NCBI GenBank assembly: GCA_902781215.1
Contig: CACZIO010000030.1
Location: 1 to 39,857, forward strand
Length of the DNA: 39,857 bases
Direction of reading: 5' to 3'
Source: an uncultured Lachnospiraceae bacterium
GTDB taxonomy: Bacteria; Bacillota; Clostridia; Lachnospirales; Lachnospiraceae
In this document: positions 21,276-30,311 of the stretch, piece after piece
Layout of the letters: each line of letters starts with the position of its first letter
Position numbering within the stretch: position 1 is the first letter of the stretch
Notes under the pieces: generated by a model
What the model saw: only the letters and a program-made list of their open reading frames with translations
What the model was told of the DNA's origin: nothing
The model's database searches: none
Position numbers and translations under genes: made by a program

Positions 21276-21965
21276 TCAGATCTTAAAGCGGTAGCCCACA
21301 CCCCAGATGGTCTCGATGTACTGGGGATGGGAGGTGTCGAACTCGATCTTCTCGCGGATCTTCTTGATGTGGACGGTGACGGTCGCGATGTCTCCGACGC
21401 TGTCCATGTTCCAGATCCTGCGGAAGAGCTCATCCTTGCTGAAGACATGGTTGGGGTTCTCGGCCAGAAAGGTGAGCAGGTCGAATTCCTTGGTGGTAAA
21501 ATTTTTTTCCGTGCCGTCCACAAAGACGCGGCGGGCGGTCTTGTCGATCTTGAGGCCGCGGATCTCGACCACGTCATTGGTCTTCTGACCGGCGCCGACC
21601 AGGCGCTCATAGCGCGCCATATGGGCCTTGACCCTGGCGACGAGCTCACTGGGACTGAAGGGTTTGGTCATGTAGTCGTCCGCGCCCAGACCCAGGCCCC
21701 GGATCTTGTCGATGTCGTCCTTTTTGGCGGAGACCATGAGGATGGGGATGTCCTTCTGCTCCCGGATCTTGCGGCAGACATCGAACCCGTCGATGCCCGG
21801 CAGCATCAGGTCCAGCACGACCAGGTCAAAGTCCTTCTGCAGGGCGGCGGTGAGACCGCGGTCTCCGCGGGTCTCGATCTCCACATCAAATCCCGACAGC
21901 TCCAGATAGTCCTTCTCCAGGTCCGCGATCGCTTCTTCGTCTTCAATGATCAGAATTTTGCTCAT
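21276..21965 (-). CDS. OmpR/PhoB-family response regulator
   Basis: 229 residues from ATG 21965, which has AAAGGAG 6 nt upstream (ATG 21983 would add six residues). Receiver domain 1-120: acidic pair Glu 8/Asp 9, phosphoacceptor Asp 52 in VVLDLMLPGIDG, and Lys in ILMVSAKKDD. Winged-helix DNA-binding domain about 130-229, with FTTKEFDLLTFLAENPNHVF, TVTVHIKKIREKIE and IWGVGYRF. It follows the kinase gene by 32 nt on the same strand, so they form a cognate pair. The neighbouring upstream glycosylation genes are possible targets or operon partners, but this is inference. Confidence 0.95.
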   Translation of the reverse strand: MSKILIIEDEEAIADLEKDYLELSGFDVEIETRGDRGLTAALQKDFDLVVLDLMLPGIDGFDVCRKIREQKDIPILMVSAKKDDIDKIRGLGLGADDYMTKPFSPSELVARVKAHMARYERLVGAGQKTNDVVEIRGLKIDKTARRVFVDGTEKNFTTKEFDLLTFLAENPNHVFSKDELFRRIWNMDSVGDIATVTVHIKKIREKIEFDTSHPQYIETIWGVGYRFKI

Positions 21966-21997
21966 AGCTGCTCCTTTTTTCAAAACTGCCTGTCATT

Positions 21998-23494
21998 TTA
22001 TATTTCTTCCAGATCCTCCACGGACTCCACATCCGGATCATCCTGTTCCATATATTTGCGGATCACGATGTGCATGCAGGTCCCCTCGCCCTCCCGGCTG
22101 GTCGCCCAGATGTAGCCTCCGTGGTCCTCGATGATCTTGCGGACGATGGAGAGGCCGATCCCGCTGCCGCCCTGCCTGGAATTTCGCGAGGAATCGGTCC
22201 GGTAGAAGCGGTCGAAGATGTTGGGCAGGTCACGGGCGGCGATACCCTTGCCGTTGTCCTCGACCTCGATGCGGACGCTGTCGTGCTCGTCCAGGATCCG
22301 GAAATCGATCCGGCCCTTCTCCTTGTCCATGTACTTGACGCTGTTGCCGACAATGTTGTTGATGACCCGCTTCATCTGCTCGGGATCCGCGATGATCATG
22401 GTCTGCGGATCCACGAGATTGGTGTAGTTGAGCTCGATCCCGCGGGCGTCCATGTCCATCCCGATCTCCTCCACACAGTCGCCGAAATAGTCTCCGACAT
22501 TGAGGCGGTGGAAATTATAGGGTATGCGGTCGCTCTCAAAACGGGAATACAGGGTCAGCTCATCGATCAGGCGGTCCATGTCATTGGCCTTGTTGTAGAT
22601 GGTCCTGACGTATTTTTCCTGCTTCTCCGGCGTGTTGGCGACCCCGTCGATCAGGCCCTCGACATAGCCCTTGATGGAGGTGATGGGCGTCTTCAGGTCA
22701 TGGGAAATATTGCTGATCAGCTCCCGGTTGGCCCGCTCGCGCTCCAGCTTTTCGTCCGCGGACTCCTTGAGCCGCAGGCGCATGTCCTCATAATTGCGGT
22801 AGAGATCGCCGATCTCGCCCTCCTCCCCGGTCGACAGCGTGTAGGTGAAATTGCCGTCACGGATGTTGTTCATAGCGATATTGATGGCGCTGATCGGTGT
22901 AAAAATACTGCTCTCCAGCCACCTGACCAGCAGGAAGGCCGTAAAGACCAGGATGGTCAGCATGGAGACGATCAGGCCGCTCAGAAATTTTCCCGAGATC
23001 AGGCCCAGGATGCGGGTGACCACAAAGAGGCTCCCCTCGTCCCCGTTCTCAAAGCGGAAATCGACCTGGCGGACCATGAGATTTCTGTGGCCGGCATGGA
23101 TAAAGGCGTTCTCCTGCAGCCGGCCCGTCTGCGTCCCGTTGAAGCCCGGCAGACTGCTCAGGTCCATGGCCGCCATCTGCTTGTCGCTGGCGTAGTAGAG
23201 CTCCTTATTCCTGCGCACCGCCAGATAGAGGTTCCGCTCCCGGATCCGGCCGCTCAGCTCCTCCAGATATTTTATATCCTCCAGCTTCTCGGTGCCGGCC
23301 GCCGCCTCGCGCCCCAGCGCCTCCGCCTCCGTATCATAGTCGTCATAGTTTCCCACGATCGAGGTGTAGCCCTGCAGCTCTCCGCCCTCGCCCACGAGAT
23401 AATTCCCCAGTGCGGTGAAGGCGATCCAGAACAGGAGCATGGGCACCAGGATCACGGTGGAAAAGACGACCACCCTTCTTTTTCGAAATGTCAT
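21998..23494 (-). CDS. Membrane sensor histidine kinase
   Basis: 498 residues. TM1 about 8-32, extracytoplasmic sensor about 33-165, TM2 about 168-192, HAMP about 193-245, phosphoacceptor helix with SNISHDLKTPITSIKGYVEG (His 265), then the ATPase domain with N box (RVINNIVGNSVKYM), G1 (VEDNGKGIA), F (FDRFYR) and G2 (GSGIGLSIV). All canonical boxes are intact. It pairs with the response regulator immediately downstream. The sensor domain has no recognised ligand-binding signature. The C-terminal tail is acidic (DDPDVESVEDLEE). The signal is unknown; proximity to YfhO/GtrB suggests an envelope cue. Confidence 0.94.
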   Translation of the reverse strand: MTFRKRRVVVFSTVILVPMLLFWIAFTALGNYLVGEGGELQGYTSIVGNYDDYDTEAEALGREAAAGTEKLEDIKYLEELSGRIRERNLYLAVRRNKELYYASDKQMAAMDLSSLPGFNGTQTGRLQENAFIHAGHRNLMVRQVDFRFENGDEGSLFVVTRILGLISGKFLSGLIVSMLTILVFTAFLLVRWLESSIFTPISAINIAMNNIRDGNFTYTLSTGEEGEIGDLYRNYEDMRLRLKESADEKLERERANRELISNISHDLKTPITSIKGYVEGLIDGVANTPEKQEKYVRTIYNKANDMDRLIDELTLYSRFESDRIPYNFHRLNVGDYFGDCVEEIGMDMDARGIELNYTNLVDPQTMIIADPEQMKRVINNIVGNSVKYMDKEKGRIDFRILDEHDSVRIEVEDNGKGIAARDLPNIFDRFYRTDSSRNSRQGGSGIGLSIVRKIIEDHGGYIWATSREGEGTCMHIVIRKYMEQDDPDVESVEDLEEI

Positions 23495-23540
23495 ATATCC
23501 AAAACCGTCCTTATTTCCGCTTCCGGATCGCGATCCTGTT

Positions 23541-23569
23541 CAGGACTCGCCTGCGCGTCCTGCGCACCG
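23541..23569. repeat. Palindromic repeat, family P copy 2
   Basis: CAGGACTCGCCTGCGCGTCCTG then CGCACC. Same layout as 15553-15590 with exchanges in both arms (AAGACT/AGTCTT becomes AGGACT/CGTCCT). It lies between the glycosyltransferase gene and the histidine kinase gene. Confidence 0.5.
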
Positions 23570-23613
23570 GTCCCGCCGCTTGCAGAAAACGGGGGATCCC
23601 CCACTGAGATGAA

Positions 23614-24567
23614 CTACGCGATCCGTTTCACATCGTCCCGGCTGCTCTCACTGATGATGAAATGGGGGCGCTTTTTGACCTCCACATAGACTGTCGCCAG
23701 ATATTTGCCGATGATTCCCAGACACAGGAGCTGGATCCCGCCGATGAAGGTGATGATACAGGCGGTAGACGCCCAGCCGGCGACCGGATCTCCAAACAGA
23801 AGCTTGCGCACAATGATAAACAGAATGGCCAGGAAGGAGACCACGGTCATCAGGATCCCGAACCAGGAGGCGATGTCCAGCGGGACATGGGAAAAATTGA
23901 CGATCCCGTCCAGGGCGTAGCCGAGCAGGCCCCAGAAGCTCCACTTGGTCTCGCCGGCGACCCGCTCCACATTTTCATAGGGCATCCAGTAGGTCCGGAA
24001 GCCGATCCAGCCGAAGATTCCCTTGGAAAAACGGCTGGACTCACCCATGGCGACGATGGCCTCGACCATCTCCCGCTTCATCAGGCGGAAATCCCGGGCT
24101 CCGTCCACGATATCCGCCTCGGAGATCTTATTGATCAGGCTGTAGAACCTGCGGGCGAACCAGCTGCGGATGGGCGGCTCGCCCGCCCGGCTCACGCGCC
24201 GGGCCGCGACGCTGTCGTACTCCCCCGACTGCAGGATCCGGAACATCTCCGGCAGCAGGTCGGGCGGATCCTGCAGATCGGCATCCATCACGGCAGCATA
24301 ATCCCCCTGCACATGGCAGAAGCCCGCGTACATGGCCGCCTCCTTGCCAAAATTCCTCGACAGGCAGAAATAGCTGACGCGCGGGTCCTTTTTCGCGAGC
24401 TCGCGCATGACGTCGGCTGTCCCGTCCTTTGATCCGTCGTCGACCAGCAGGATCTCGAACCGGCAGTCCTCCATCTGCGCCATGACGCCCTCCATCGCCT
24501 GATGGAAGAGGGGCAGGGAGGCCTCCTCATTATAGCAGGGTACAATCACACTGATCAGGTCACTCAT
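23614..24567 (-). CDS. GtrB/DPM1-like family 2 glycosyltransferase (polyprenyl-phosphate sugar synthase)
   Basis: 317 residues from ATG 24567 (MSDLISVIVPCYNEE), with GATGGAG 6 nt upstream; the longer upstream frame is basic junk. The GT-A domain contains LLVDDGSKDGT, SRNFGKEAAMYAG and MDADLQDPPDLL (DXD metal site). Two C-terminal transmembrane segments are at about 232-257 and 268-292 (IASWFGILMTVVSFLAILFI, TACIITFIGGIQLLCLGIIG). It would transfer a sugar from a nucleotide donor to undecaprenyl phosphate on the cytoplasmic face. It lies 40 nt downstream of a YfhO gene, giving the CsbB/YfhO-type pair known from Bacillus. About 45% similar by eye to the paralogue at 34139. Confidence 0.93.
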   Translation of the reverse strand: MSDLISVIVPCYNEEASLPLFHQAMEGVMAQMEDCRFEILLVDDGSKDGTADVMRELAKKDPRVSYFCLSRNFGKEAAMYAGFCHVQGDYAAVMDADLQDPPDLLPEMFRILQSGEYDSVAARRVSRAGEPPIRSWFARRFYSLINKISEADIVDGARDFRLMKREMVEAIVAMGESSRFSKGIFGWIGFRTYWMPYENVERVAGETKWSFWGLLGYALDGIVNFSHVPLDIASWFGILMTVVSFLAILFIIVRKLLFGDPVAGWASTACIITFIGGIQLLCLGIIGKYLATVYVEVKKRPHFIISESSRDDVKRIA

Positions 24568-24607
24568 ACCGACTCCATCTTTTTTGCGCAGCAGTCCTGC
24601 GCAGTTT

Positions 24608-27600
24608 TTATTCCACTTCCGCAGGCAGCTCCCCGGAGGGTTCCTCCTCCCCGGTTTCCATGTCCTCCGCGGACTCCTCAATAGATTCCGCCGGCTCACT
24701 TTCCGTTTCCTGCTCCGCTTCTTCCGGCGCGCTGTCAATATCTTCCGCAGGAGTCTCTGTTTCTTCTCCTGCTGTCTCGTTCACTTCTTCCGCCCCGGTT
24801 TCCGCTTCCGCAGGCGTCTCCGCCGGCAGGCTCTCATAGCTGCCCTCGGGCACGTCCTCACGGCGCCGGTCGACGGCGTGCAGGATGGCCGAAACAATCG
24901 CATAGACGATCGTGAACAGGATGAGGAGGAGCAGTGTGCCCGCGGAAATAAAGGCGCCCAGATGCAGGCCGGGTGTCTGGTAGCGCAGCTCGATCTCGTG
25001 CGTCCCCGCCGCGAGCGGCAGGGCGCTGAACATGGTGTCCGCCTGCATCAGTTCTGTCCGCTGACCGTCGACATAGGCTGTCCAGCCCTCTGTCTTCGGG
25101 ATCTGCAGGCAGAGGATCCTGGGCGCGTCCACGGTGACCCTGCCCGTGATCCTGTCTGTCGCACAGCTGTCGCCCATCTCGTGAATGTCGAGGTCAGTCA
25201 TGGCCTGGGCGCGAAGCGCCTCTGCCATGGCGGGATATGCATCCATGGGCTGGCAGACGACTTCGATCGCGTCAAATGTATAGGTCCCCGCCGCCGGCAG
25301 TGACAGGCGGATCCTGTCCAGCGCCTCCGCGCGGTAGCGCATATTGACCACAAAGTCGGTCCGCCCGGTCGCCCAGGGGTCGCGCTCCGTCGTATAGCCG
25401 ATCTGTTTGGCGGTGCATTTTTTCTCTCCGGCAAAGCCGTCCACAGACATCAGGAGCTTGGGAGCGCCCGTTCTGCCCGCCGGCGGCGTGTAGTGCAGGC
25501 CGCGCACGTACAGGTAGGTCTCGCAGTCGGCCAGGCCCTCGAAGCGGAGCGTCACGGAGCCTCCGCCCTCCGCGGCTTCAAACCGCATGGGCTTCCCGTC
25601 GTCCATTGTCAGGTCCGCCTCTGTGATGATCTCCTTGTCGTACTCGATCTCCGCGGGGATCCACTGCTCCGAAAAGGCCGTCTGCGCCGTTCCCCGCTCC
25701 CCCGCCCGGCTGCTGTCCGCCGGCACGAGCTCCGTGAAGCCCTCCCCCGGATCCTGTTCCAGCACGACGCCCTGCAGGAGGGCCTGCTGGCGCTGGGGGA
25801 TATCCAGGCTATTGTATTCCGCCCTGCTCATCCAGCGGTCCGTTGTAAAGCCGAAGGGCAGCGCGTATTTGTTCTCATAGACCTCGCAGCTGTAGCGGGA
25901 GGCCGATTCGTTCTCCGGCCACAGGTCCTCATTGCTGTAGGAGAGGCCCTCCGCCTTCTCGTACCCGAAGGGGATGCCCTCCGGCGTATCCGAGAGGAAA
26001 TACCGGATTCCGACGATCTCGTTGAGCGCCGTCCGGTCATCCAGCGTATCGTACTGGTGGATCATGGAGTTGAGCTGGCCGGTCTCGCTCAGGAAACGGG
26101 ACACGTTCCAGTTGGACAGGCTCCAGTAATACTGGGTGTTGGATACACCGTGGAGAATGGATGTATTGTTTTCGGGGTCAAAGGTCGTATACCTGTAAAA
26201 AGGATCCGCCTCTGCCGCACCGCCGCTCTCTGCCGCCAGGCCGCTCCCCAGGAGCTCTGCCGCCGCGGCGGAATCTCTGGATGTCAGCAGGTCGATCTGG
26301 GCCCTGGACATATATTCCAGGACGCCCGCCCCCGCGGAGGGTGCATAGGTAAAGTATCCCGCCGCCGCGATCGTGACGATCACGCAGGCCAGGAGGACCG
26401 CACGCACACGGAGGGCATAGCTGTAGCGGCCGAAGCTGTACCGGCCCTTCTCCAGCATCATGACCCGGATGAGCAGGACTGCGGCGACACCGAACAGGGC
26501 AATGATCACAAACAGGGCGGATTCACGTGAAAACGTGTAGTGCCAGCCGACACAGGCCGCCGCAGCCAGCCCCAGCAGCACAAGGGCACCCAGAATCTGC
26601 CGGATGCCCGCCTCCGCGATCTCCGAGACCGCTGTGGCCGTCATGGTTCCGATCAGAAGGGCATAGGCCCACATCCACCGGTTGGCCGGGTAGGAGAAGC
26701 CGTTCAGCGCATAGCCGGCCGCCGGCGTCAGCAGGAGGGCTGTCAGGACGACCAGCGCCGCCTTCTGGTCCCGGTGCTTTCTCCACTGCGCGCAGATGAA
26801 CAGCACGCAGAATGCCGCCACCGCGCCGAATCCCATATAGGTCCAGGAATCCGCCAGCGCCGACGATCCGTTGCTCAGAAAGCTGTCCAGGAAATTCTGA
26901 TAGTATTTGACCGGCCACAGGAGCGGGATCGTCTTGTCGTCCGCCGCCCGCGGATCCTCCAGGAAACGCAGAACGACCGGCAGGAAGACAAAAGCCGCCA
27001 GCAGGGTCCCCAGCAGTCCGTACCAGACAAAGGAGAGACCGTCGAGGAGCACGCGGCCGAACTGCCGCAGCCCCCGCATCCACAGGGCCCGCCAGACCGC
27101 GTACAGGACTGTCATGAGCACGATCATATAGAAGAAGTAGAAATTGCTCACCGCTGTGAGGAAGACCATAAAGACGAACAGTCCCGGCTTCTTGCTGCGG
27201 AGGATCCGCTCACAGCCGATCAGCAGGAGCGGGAAGAAGATAAAGGGATTCAGGAAATAGTGGTGCCGCATGCCCGCGAGCGTGAAGCCGTTAAAGACAT
27301 AGACCAGGGCGCCGGCCAGGACTGCGACCCGCGATTTCCTGCCCAGATAGAAGTTGTAGGCACTGAAGGTGATGCCGGCCAGCCAGAACCGGACCATGAG
27401 CATGATGTCGTGGAAGGCCAGCAGGTATTTTTCCGGCAGGAAGACTGCCGGCAGGCTGAATGGATCGCCGATCACATAGTAGGCCAGCGTCGTGAACAGG
27501 TCCCCTCCGTAACCCATGCGCAGGGTAAAGGTGGGCAGACGGAATACACCGGTCTCCCGGAACTGCTGCAGGACCTCCCTGCCCCATCTGGCGAAAAAGA

Positions 27601-27907
27601 GGAGTCCGTAATAATGCTGGTTGACCCCGTCCGTCTTCCAGACGAAGCGGCGCTTTTTCAGCCAGAACCACACAAAGACGGCCGCCGCCGTCAGGCCGAA
27701 GAGCAGGGTATACCACGCGAAATAGACCAGGTAGTATTTCCAGCCCGGTCCCTTCTCCGCACGATCCTCATCGGCCCCGCCAGATACCGTCTCCTGCTCC
27801 GCCGCGTCTCCGGCTGCAGTTTCCATCACATCCGCAGCAGTCTCTGCGGCTCCGCCGTTCACGACAGCCACATCCTCCACCTGATTTTTATTATTTCTTC
27901 CTAACAT
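24608..27907 (-). CDS. YfhO-family multi-pass membrane protein (GT-C-like glycosyltransferase)
   Basis: 1099 residues. A charged 50-residue N-terminus is followed by about 12-14 transmembrane segments (about 60-545), with the family marker KTDGVNQHYYGLLFFARWGR in the first outer loop and NGFSYPANRWMWAYALLIG later. There follow a large extracytoplasmic region (about 545-995), one more TM (about 1000-1025) and an acidic Glu-rich cytoplasmic tail (ETETPAEDIDSAPEEAEQET and beyond). YfhO proteins are thought to transfer the sugar from polyprenyl phosphate to a surface acceptor such as lipoteichoic acid (shown for Bacillus YfhO with CsbB). ATG 27907 follows GAGGGAAG, which is the end of structured element copy B. 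GtrB lies downstream; no GtrA flippase is adjacent in this copy. Confidence 0.88.
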   Translation of the reverse strand: MLGRNNKNQVEDVAVVNGGAAETAADVMETAAGDAAEQETVSGGADEDRAEKGPGWKYYLVYFAWYTLLFGLTAAAVFVWFWLKKRRFVWKTDGVNQHYYGLLFFARWGREVLQQFRETGVFRLPTFTLRMGYGGDLFTTLAYYVIGDPFSLPAVFLPEKYLLAFHDIMLMVRFWLAGITFSAYNFYLGRKSRVAVLAGALVYVFNGFTLAGMRHHYFLNPFIFFPLLLIGCERILRSKKPGLFVFMVFLTAVSNFYFFYMIVLMTVLYAVWRALWMRGLRQFGRVLLDGLSFVWYGLLGTLLAAFVFLPVVLRFLEDPRAADDKTIPLLWPVKYYQNFLDSFLSNGSSALADSWTYMGFGAVAAFCVLFICAQWRKHRDQKAALVVLTALLLTPAAGYALNGFSYPANRWMWAYALLIGTMTATAVSEIAEAGIRQILGALVLLGLAAAACVGWHYTFSRESALFVIIALFGVAAVLLIRVMMLEKGRYSFGRYSYALRVRAVLLACVIVTIAAAGYFTYAPSAGAGVLEYMSRAQIDLLTSRDSAAAAELLGSGLAAESGGAAEADPFYRYTTFDPENNTSILHGVSNTQYYWSLSNWNVSRFLSETGQLNSMIHQYDTLDDRTALNEIVGIRYFLSDTPEGIPFGYEKAEGLSYSNEDLWPENESASRYSCEVYENKYALPFGFTTDRWMSRAEYNSLDIPQRQQALLQGVVLEQDPGEGFTELVPADSSRAGERGTAQTAFSEQWIPAEIEYDKEIITEADLTMDDGKPMRFEAAEGGGSVTLRFEGLADCETYLYVRGLHYTPPAGRTGAPKLLMSVDGFAGEKKCTAKQIGYTTERDPWATGRTDFVVNMRYRAEALDRIRLSLPAAGTYTFDAIEVVCQPMDAYPAMAEALRAQAMTDLDIHEMGDSCATDRITGRVTVDAPRILCLQIPKTEGWTAYVDGQRTELMQADTMFSALPLAAGTHEIELRYQTPGLHLGAFISAGTLLLLILFTIVYAIVSAILHAVDRRREDVPEGSYESLPAETPAEAETGAEEVNETAGEETETPAEDIDSAPEEAEQETESEPAESIEESAEDMETGEEEPSGELPAEVE

Positions 27908-28061
27908 ACTTCCCTCTATGTCGAAGCGCTCCTGCGCTGAGACACGCGAGGAGAAAGCCCGGAACGGGTTTCTCCGATGCGATCACAGAAGGTTTGCGGC
28001 GCTTCGACGCAAACCTCCGGAGTGAAAAAAACGCTATCGAGCGTTTTTTTCACTCTTTCCT
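27908..28061 (-). ncRNA. Structured leader element, copy B (four hairpins)
   Basis: Hairpins: 27925-27938 (AGCGC/GCGCT), 27950-27975 (GGAGAAA..TTTCTCC), 27990-28016 (AGGTTTGCG/CGCAAACCT) and 28021-28054 (15-bp perfect stem AGTGAAAAAAACGCT, ATCG loop). It fills the whole gap from the HD-protein stop codon to the YfhO start codon. Compared with copy A (21030-21181), hairpin order, ATCG loop, TTCTCCGA.G and GATCACAGA linkers and the flanking CTCTTTCCT and CATACTT.CCT are kept, while stem bases change on both sides of the pairs. Confidence 0.6.
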
Positions 28062-28062
28062 C

Positions 28063-28998
28063 TCAGATGTATTTTACGAGAACTTCCTTCTGGGTGATGC
28101 GGAAGTCCGACCTGGTTTCCGCCACGTCCCGGCAGTAATCCAGGGTCTCCTGGAGCTTCCCCCGCAGATCCTCGACCAGGTCCACAAACCTGGGCTCAAC
28201 GGGCCGGCAGTGCAGGACGACACAGTCCGGCAGGATCTCGACGGTCCGGATGGATTCATGCGTGCCGAAGGCGTCGATGTCCACCTGCCTGGTCAGCGTC
28301 GACGTGTCGAACAGGATCTCGGGATTTCTGTCCGCACCTACGTCCAGCTCATCCGCGAGCCGGATCACAGCGGAGAGATAGGCCGTGTGGATCATCCCGG
28401 ACGGCGTCTGGATATCCGGGTATTCCTTTTCATCGTAGAGATCTGTTTTCCTGTGCCCCCTGGATACCTGAATGATGGCAAACAGGAGGTCTTCCGAGGG
28501 GATATCGAACAGCCTGCTGTATTTTCGCAGGAATAATCCGCTGAGCTCATTGTGAAAAGCCCTTATGATATTCGGCGCATTCGTCTTCTTATGCGCCTCC
28601 AGCCAGGCCTTCAGTCTCAGTTTTCTGCGGAAGATCTCGAAATCCTTCAGACTGACGCCCATCCCGATATCGTGCAGATAGCAGGCCATGATGAGCACAT
28701 AGCATTCCGCCGCATTGAGCCTGTCAATGTAATCCCGCGCAAGTATGTTGGAAAAAGCCAGTACATCCATACTGTGCAGGATGGAGTGGTCCGTAAAATC
28801 CGGGAACCACGAAAAAAACGATTCCAGCATCCCGTGCAGGCTCACCAGGCTGTCCCGGAAGCTCTGATGCAGGTCCGGCGCCTCCCGAAGGAGCTTATGT
28901 TCCAGTGCAAACTGTTCCATTCTCTGTTCTCTGTCTTTTGTCTCTTTTTTTGCGGTGTATCGCGCCTGCCGGCATGGCCTTTTTACCAACTCAGCCAT
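28063..28998 (-). CDS. HD-domain metal-dependent phosphohydrolase
   Basis: 311 residues. The HD signature has TDHSILHSMDVL (His 71/75), YLHDIGMG (His 109-Asp 110), QVSRGHRKTDL (His) and AVIRLADELDVGADRNP (Asp), the order of metal ligands in HD phosphohydrolases. The late LADELD..DR.P motif resembles HD domains associated with GHKL-type ATPases. No DNA-binding or membrane part; the C-terminal 90 residues are a separate alpha/beta region. The substrate (cyclic nucleotide, nucleotide or phosphoprotein) is unknown. The start is uncertain: ATG 28998 or 28920, neither with a strong ribosome binding site. Third gene of the MATE-ATPase / STAS-kinase / HD set, so likely part of that signalling unit. 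Confidence 0.82.
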   Translation of the reverse strand: MAELVKRPCRQARYTAKKETKDREQRMEQFALEHKLLREAPDLHQSFRDSLVSLHGMLESFFSWFPDFTDHSILHSMDVLAFSNILARDYIDRLNAAECYVLIMACYLHDIGMGVSLKDFEIFRRKLRLKAWLEAHKKTNAPNIIRAFHNELSGLFLRKYSRLFDIPSEDLLFAIIQVSRGHRKTDLYDEKEYPDIQTPSGMIHTAYLSAVIRLADELDVGADRNPEILFDTSTLTRQVDIDAFGTHESIRTVEILPDCVVLHCRPVEPRFVDLVEDLRGKLQETLDYCRDVAETRSDFRITQKEVLVKYI

Positions 28999-29033
28999 GG
29001 CTTCAGGTTATAGGCTCACAGGCTCACAGGATG

Positions 29034-29071
29034 CAAGACCTGCCTGCGGATCCTGCGCCCTGCGTGATTCG
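29034..29071. repeat. Palindromic repeat, family P copy 3 (degenerate)
   Basis: CAAGACCTGCCTGCGGATCCTG then CGCCCTGCGTG. Preceded by the short tandem GGCTCACAGGCTCACAGG. It lies between the STAS-kinase and HD genes. It matches copies at 15553 and 23541 in layout, but with arm mismatches. Confidence 0.45.
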
Positions 29072-29081
29072 CACATATATA

Positions 29082-30269
29082 TCAGCCTGCCCCGACCTCC
29101 AGCGAGTCGACCTGGCCGGAGAGCTCCCTGATCCTGTCCAGGGTATGCGCGATCCTGACCTCGATCAGCTCCGGCAGGCCGATGTTGAATACGGCGACCA
29201 GGTAGAGGAAGCGGATGCAGCCGACAAGACTGATCTTTTTGCGCGCCGCCTCCAGCTCTTCCCTGCTCTTCCCTTCAAAGTAGTATTCCAGGGTCCGGTC
29301 GAAGACATATTGGCTCAGATCCGCGGGGATGCCCAGGAATTTTTCCGTGTTGTCCGGCTCGTCCTCGTTGAAAAGCACATAGGTCACATATATCCCCTGC
29401 AGGTCAAAGACCGGGTCGCCGGTGCTCAGGGTATCCATATCGATCAGGAGGGGCTCATCTTCACTGAGCATGACATTTTTCATCTGGATATCGCCGTGGA
29501 CTGCATGCAGATTTTCCTGCATGCCGCTCAGGAGCTCTCTCAGACGACCGTACAGGTCCTCCGGCATGTGCCCCTTCAGGTCGTCCAGATATCCCAGGAA
29601 AACATCCCTGGCCTCCGGCAGGACACCGGGGTCCATTTCTACCTCGTGGATCTGACGGAGAAGCCCGGCATATCTGCGGAGGAGCTCGTCCCTGTTTTCC
29701 GGCGCCTTGATCAGCTCGTCGTTAAAGGTGGTCGCCCTGAGCAGCTCAAAGACCGACCCGTACTTATCTCCGACCTTGACCATGTCGTAGGAGATCGCCG
29801 TCGGGATCCCCTTGATAAAGGCCTCCTTGGCCATATTCTGCTCGTTCTCGATCATGGCCAGGCTGTCGGGCACTTCATAGACCTTGACGATGGTATCGTC
29901 ATCGACCCTGTACACGGTACCCACGGCGCCCTGCCCGATGATCTCGCAGCCCTCGACCGAGACCTCGCGGAGCTTCCGCTTGATGTCCATGAGCATGTCA
30001 AAATGGGTCATCTGGAAGATATCATAGATCTCCGGATTCACGTTCCTGGCGATCAGCTTTTCACCCTTCTGCTGCTTGACATAGTAGAGCAGCACGCGCA
30101 GTCCCGCGCTCGAGATATACTCCAGGTCCTCCAGGTCGAGCAGGAGCTTCTTTCCTGGATTCGCGGACAGGATCTCCTGGATCCCGGTCTTCAGGGCATC
30201 GGCATTGTTGGATGTGATCTTCCCCTCCGGATAGACGACAATATAATCATTCTCAATGGTGTTTCTCAT
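29082..30269 (-). CDS. STAS domain fused to APH-like kinase (anti-sigma-antagonist-type protein)
   Basis: 395 residues. Residues 1-105 are a STAS domain: VVYPEGKITSNNADALKTGI, then LLLDLEDLEYISSAGLRVLL, where Ser 54 is at the phosphorylation site of SpoIIAA/RsbV proteins. Residues 106-395 are a protein-kinase-fold phosphotransferase of the aminoglycoside/choline-kinase type: Gly loop IIGQGAVGTVYRV, Lys 129 in TIVKVYEV, catalytic VHGDIQMKNVML (Asp 260) and metal site LLIDMDTLSTGDP (Asp 277). ATG 30269 follows ATGGAGGG. It is 42 nt downstream of the MATE-ATPase gene, whose ATPase is of the kind that phosphorylates STAS partners. I infer a partner-switch pair; the kinase substrate is unknown. 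Confidence 0.88.
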   Translation of the reverse strand: MRNTIENDYIVVYPEGKITSNNADALKTGIQEILSANPGKKLLLDLEDLEYISSAGLRVLLYYVKQQKGEKLIARNVNPEIYDIFQMTHFDMLMDIKRKLREVSVEGCEIIGQGAVGTVYRVDDDTIVKVYEVPDSLAMIENEQNMAKEAFIKGIPTAISYDMVKVGDKYGSVFELLRATTFNDELIKAPENRDELLRRYAGLLRQIHEVEMDPGVLPEARDVFLGYLDDLKGHMPEDLYGRLRELLSGMQENLHAVHGDIQMKNVMLSEDEPLLIDMDTLSTGDPVFDLQGIYVTYVLFNEDEPDNTEKFLGIPADLSQYVFDRTLEYYFEGKSREELEAARKKISLVGCIRFLYLVAVFNIGLPELIEVRIAHTLDRIRELSGQVDSLEVGAG

Positions 30270-30311
30270 TTTTTCCCTCCATTCCGGTGCGCTCTGCGCG
30301 ACGGGGCATTC

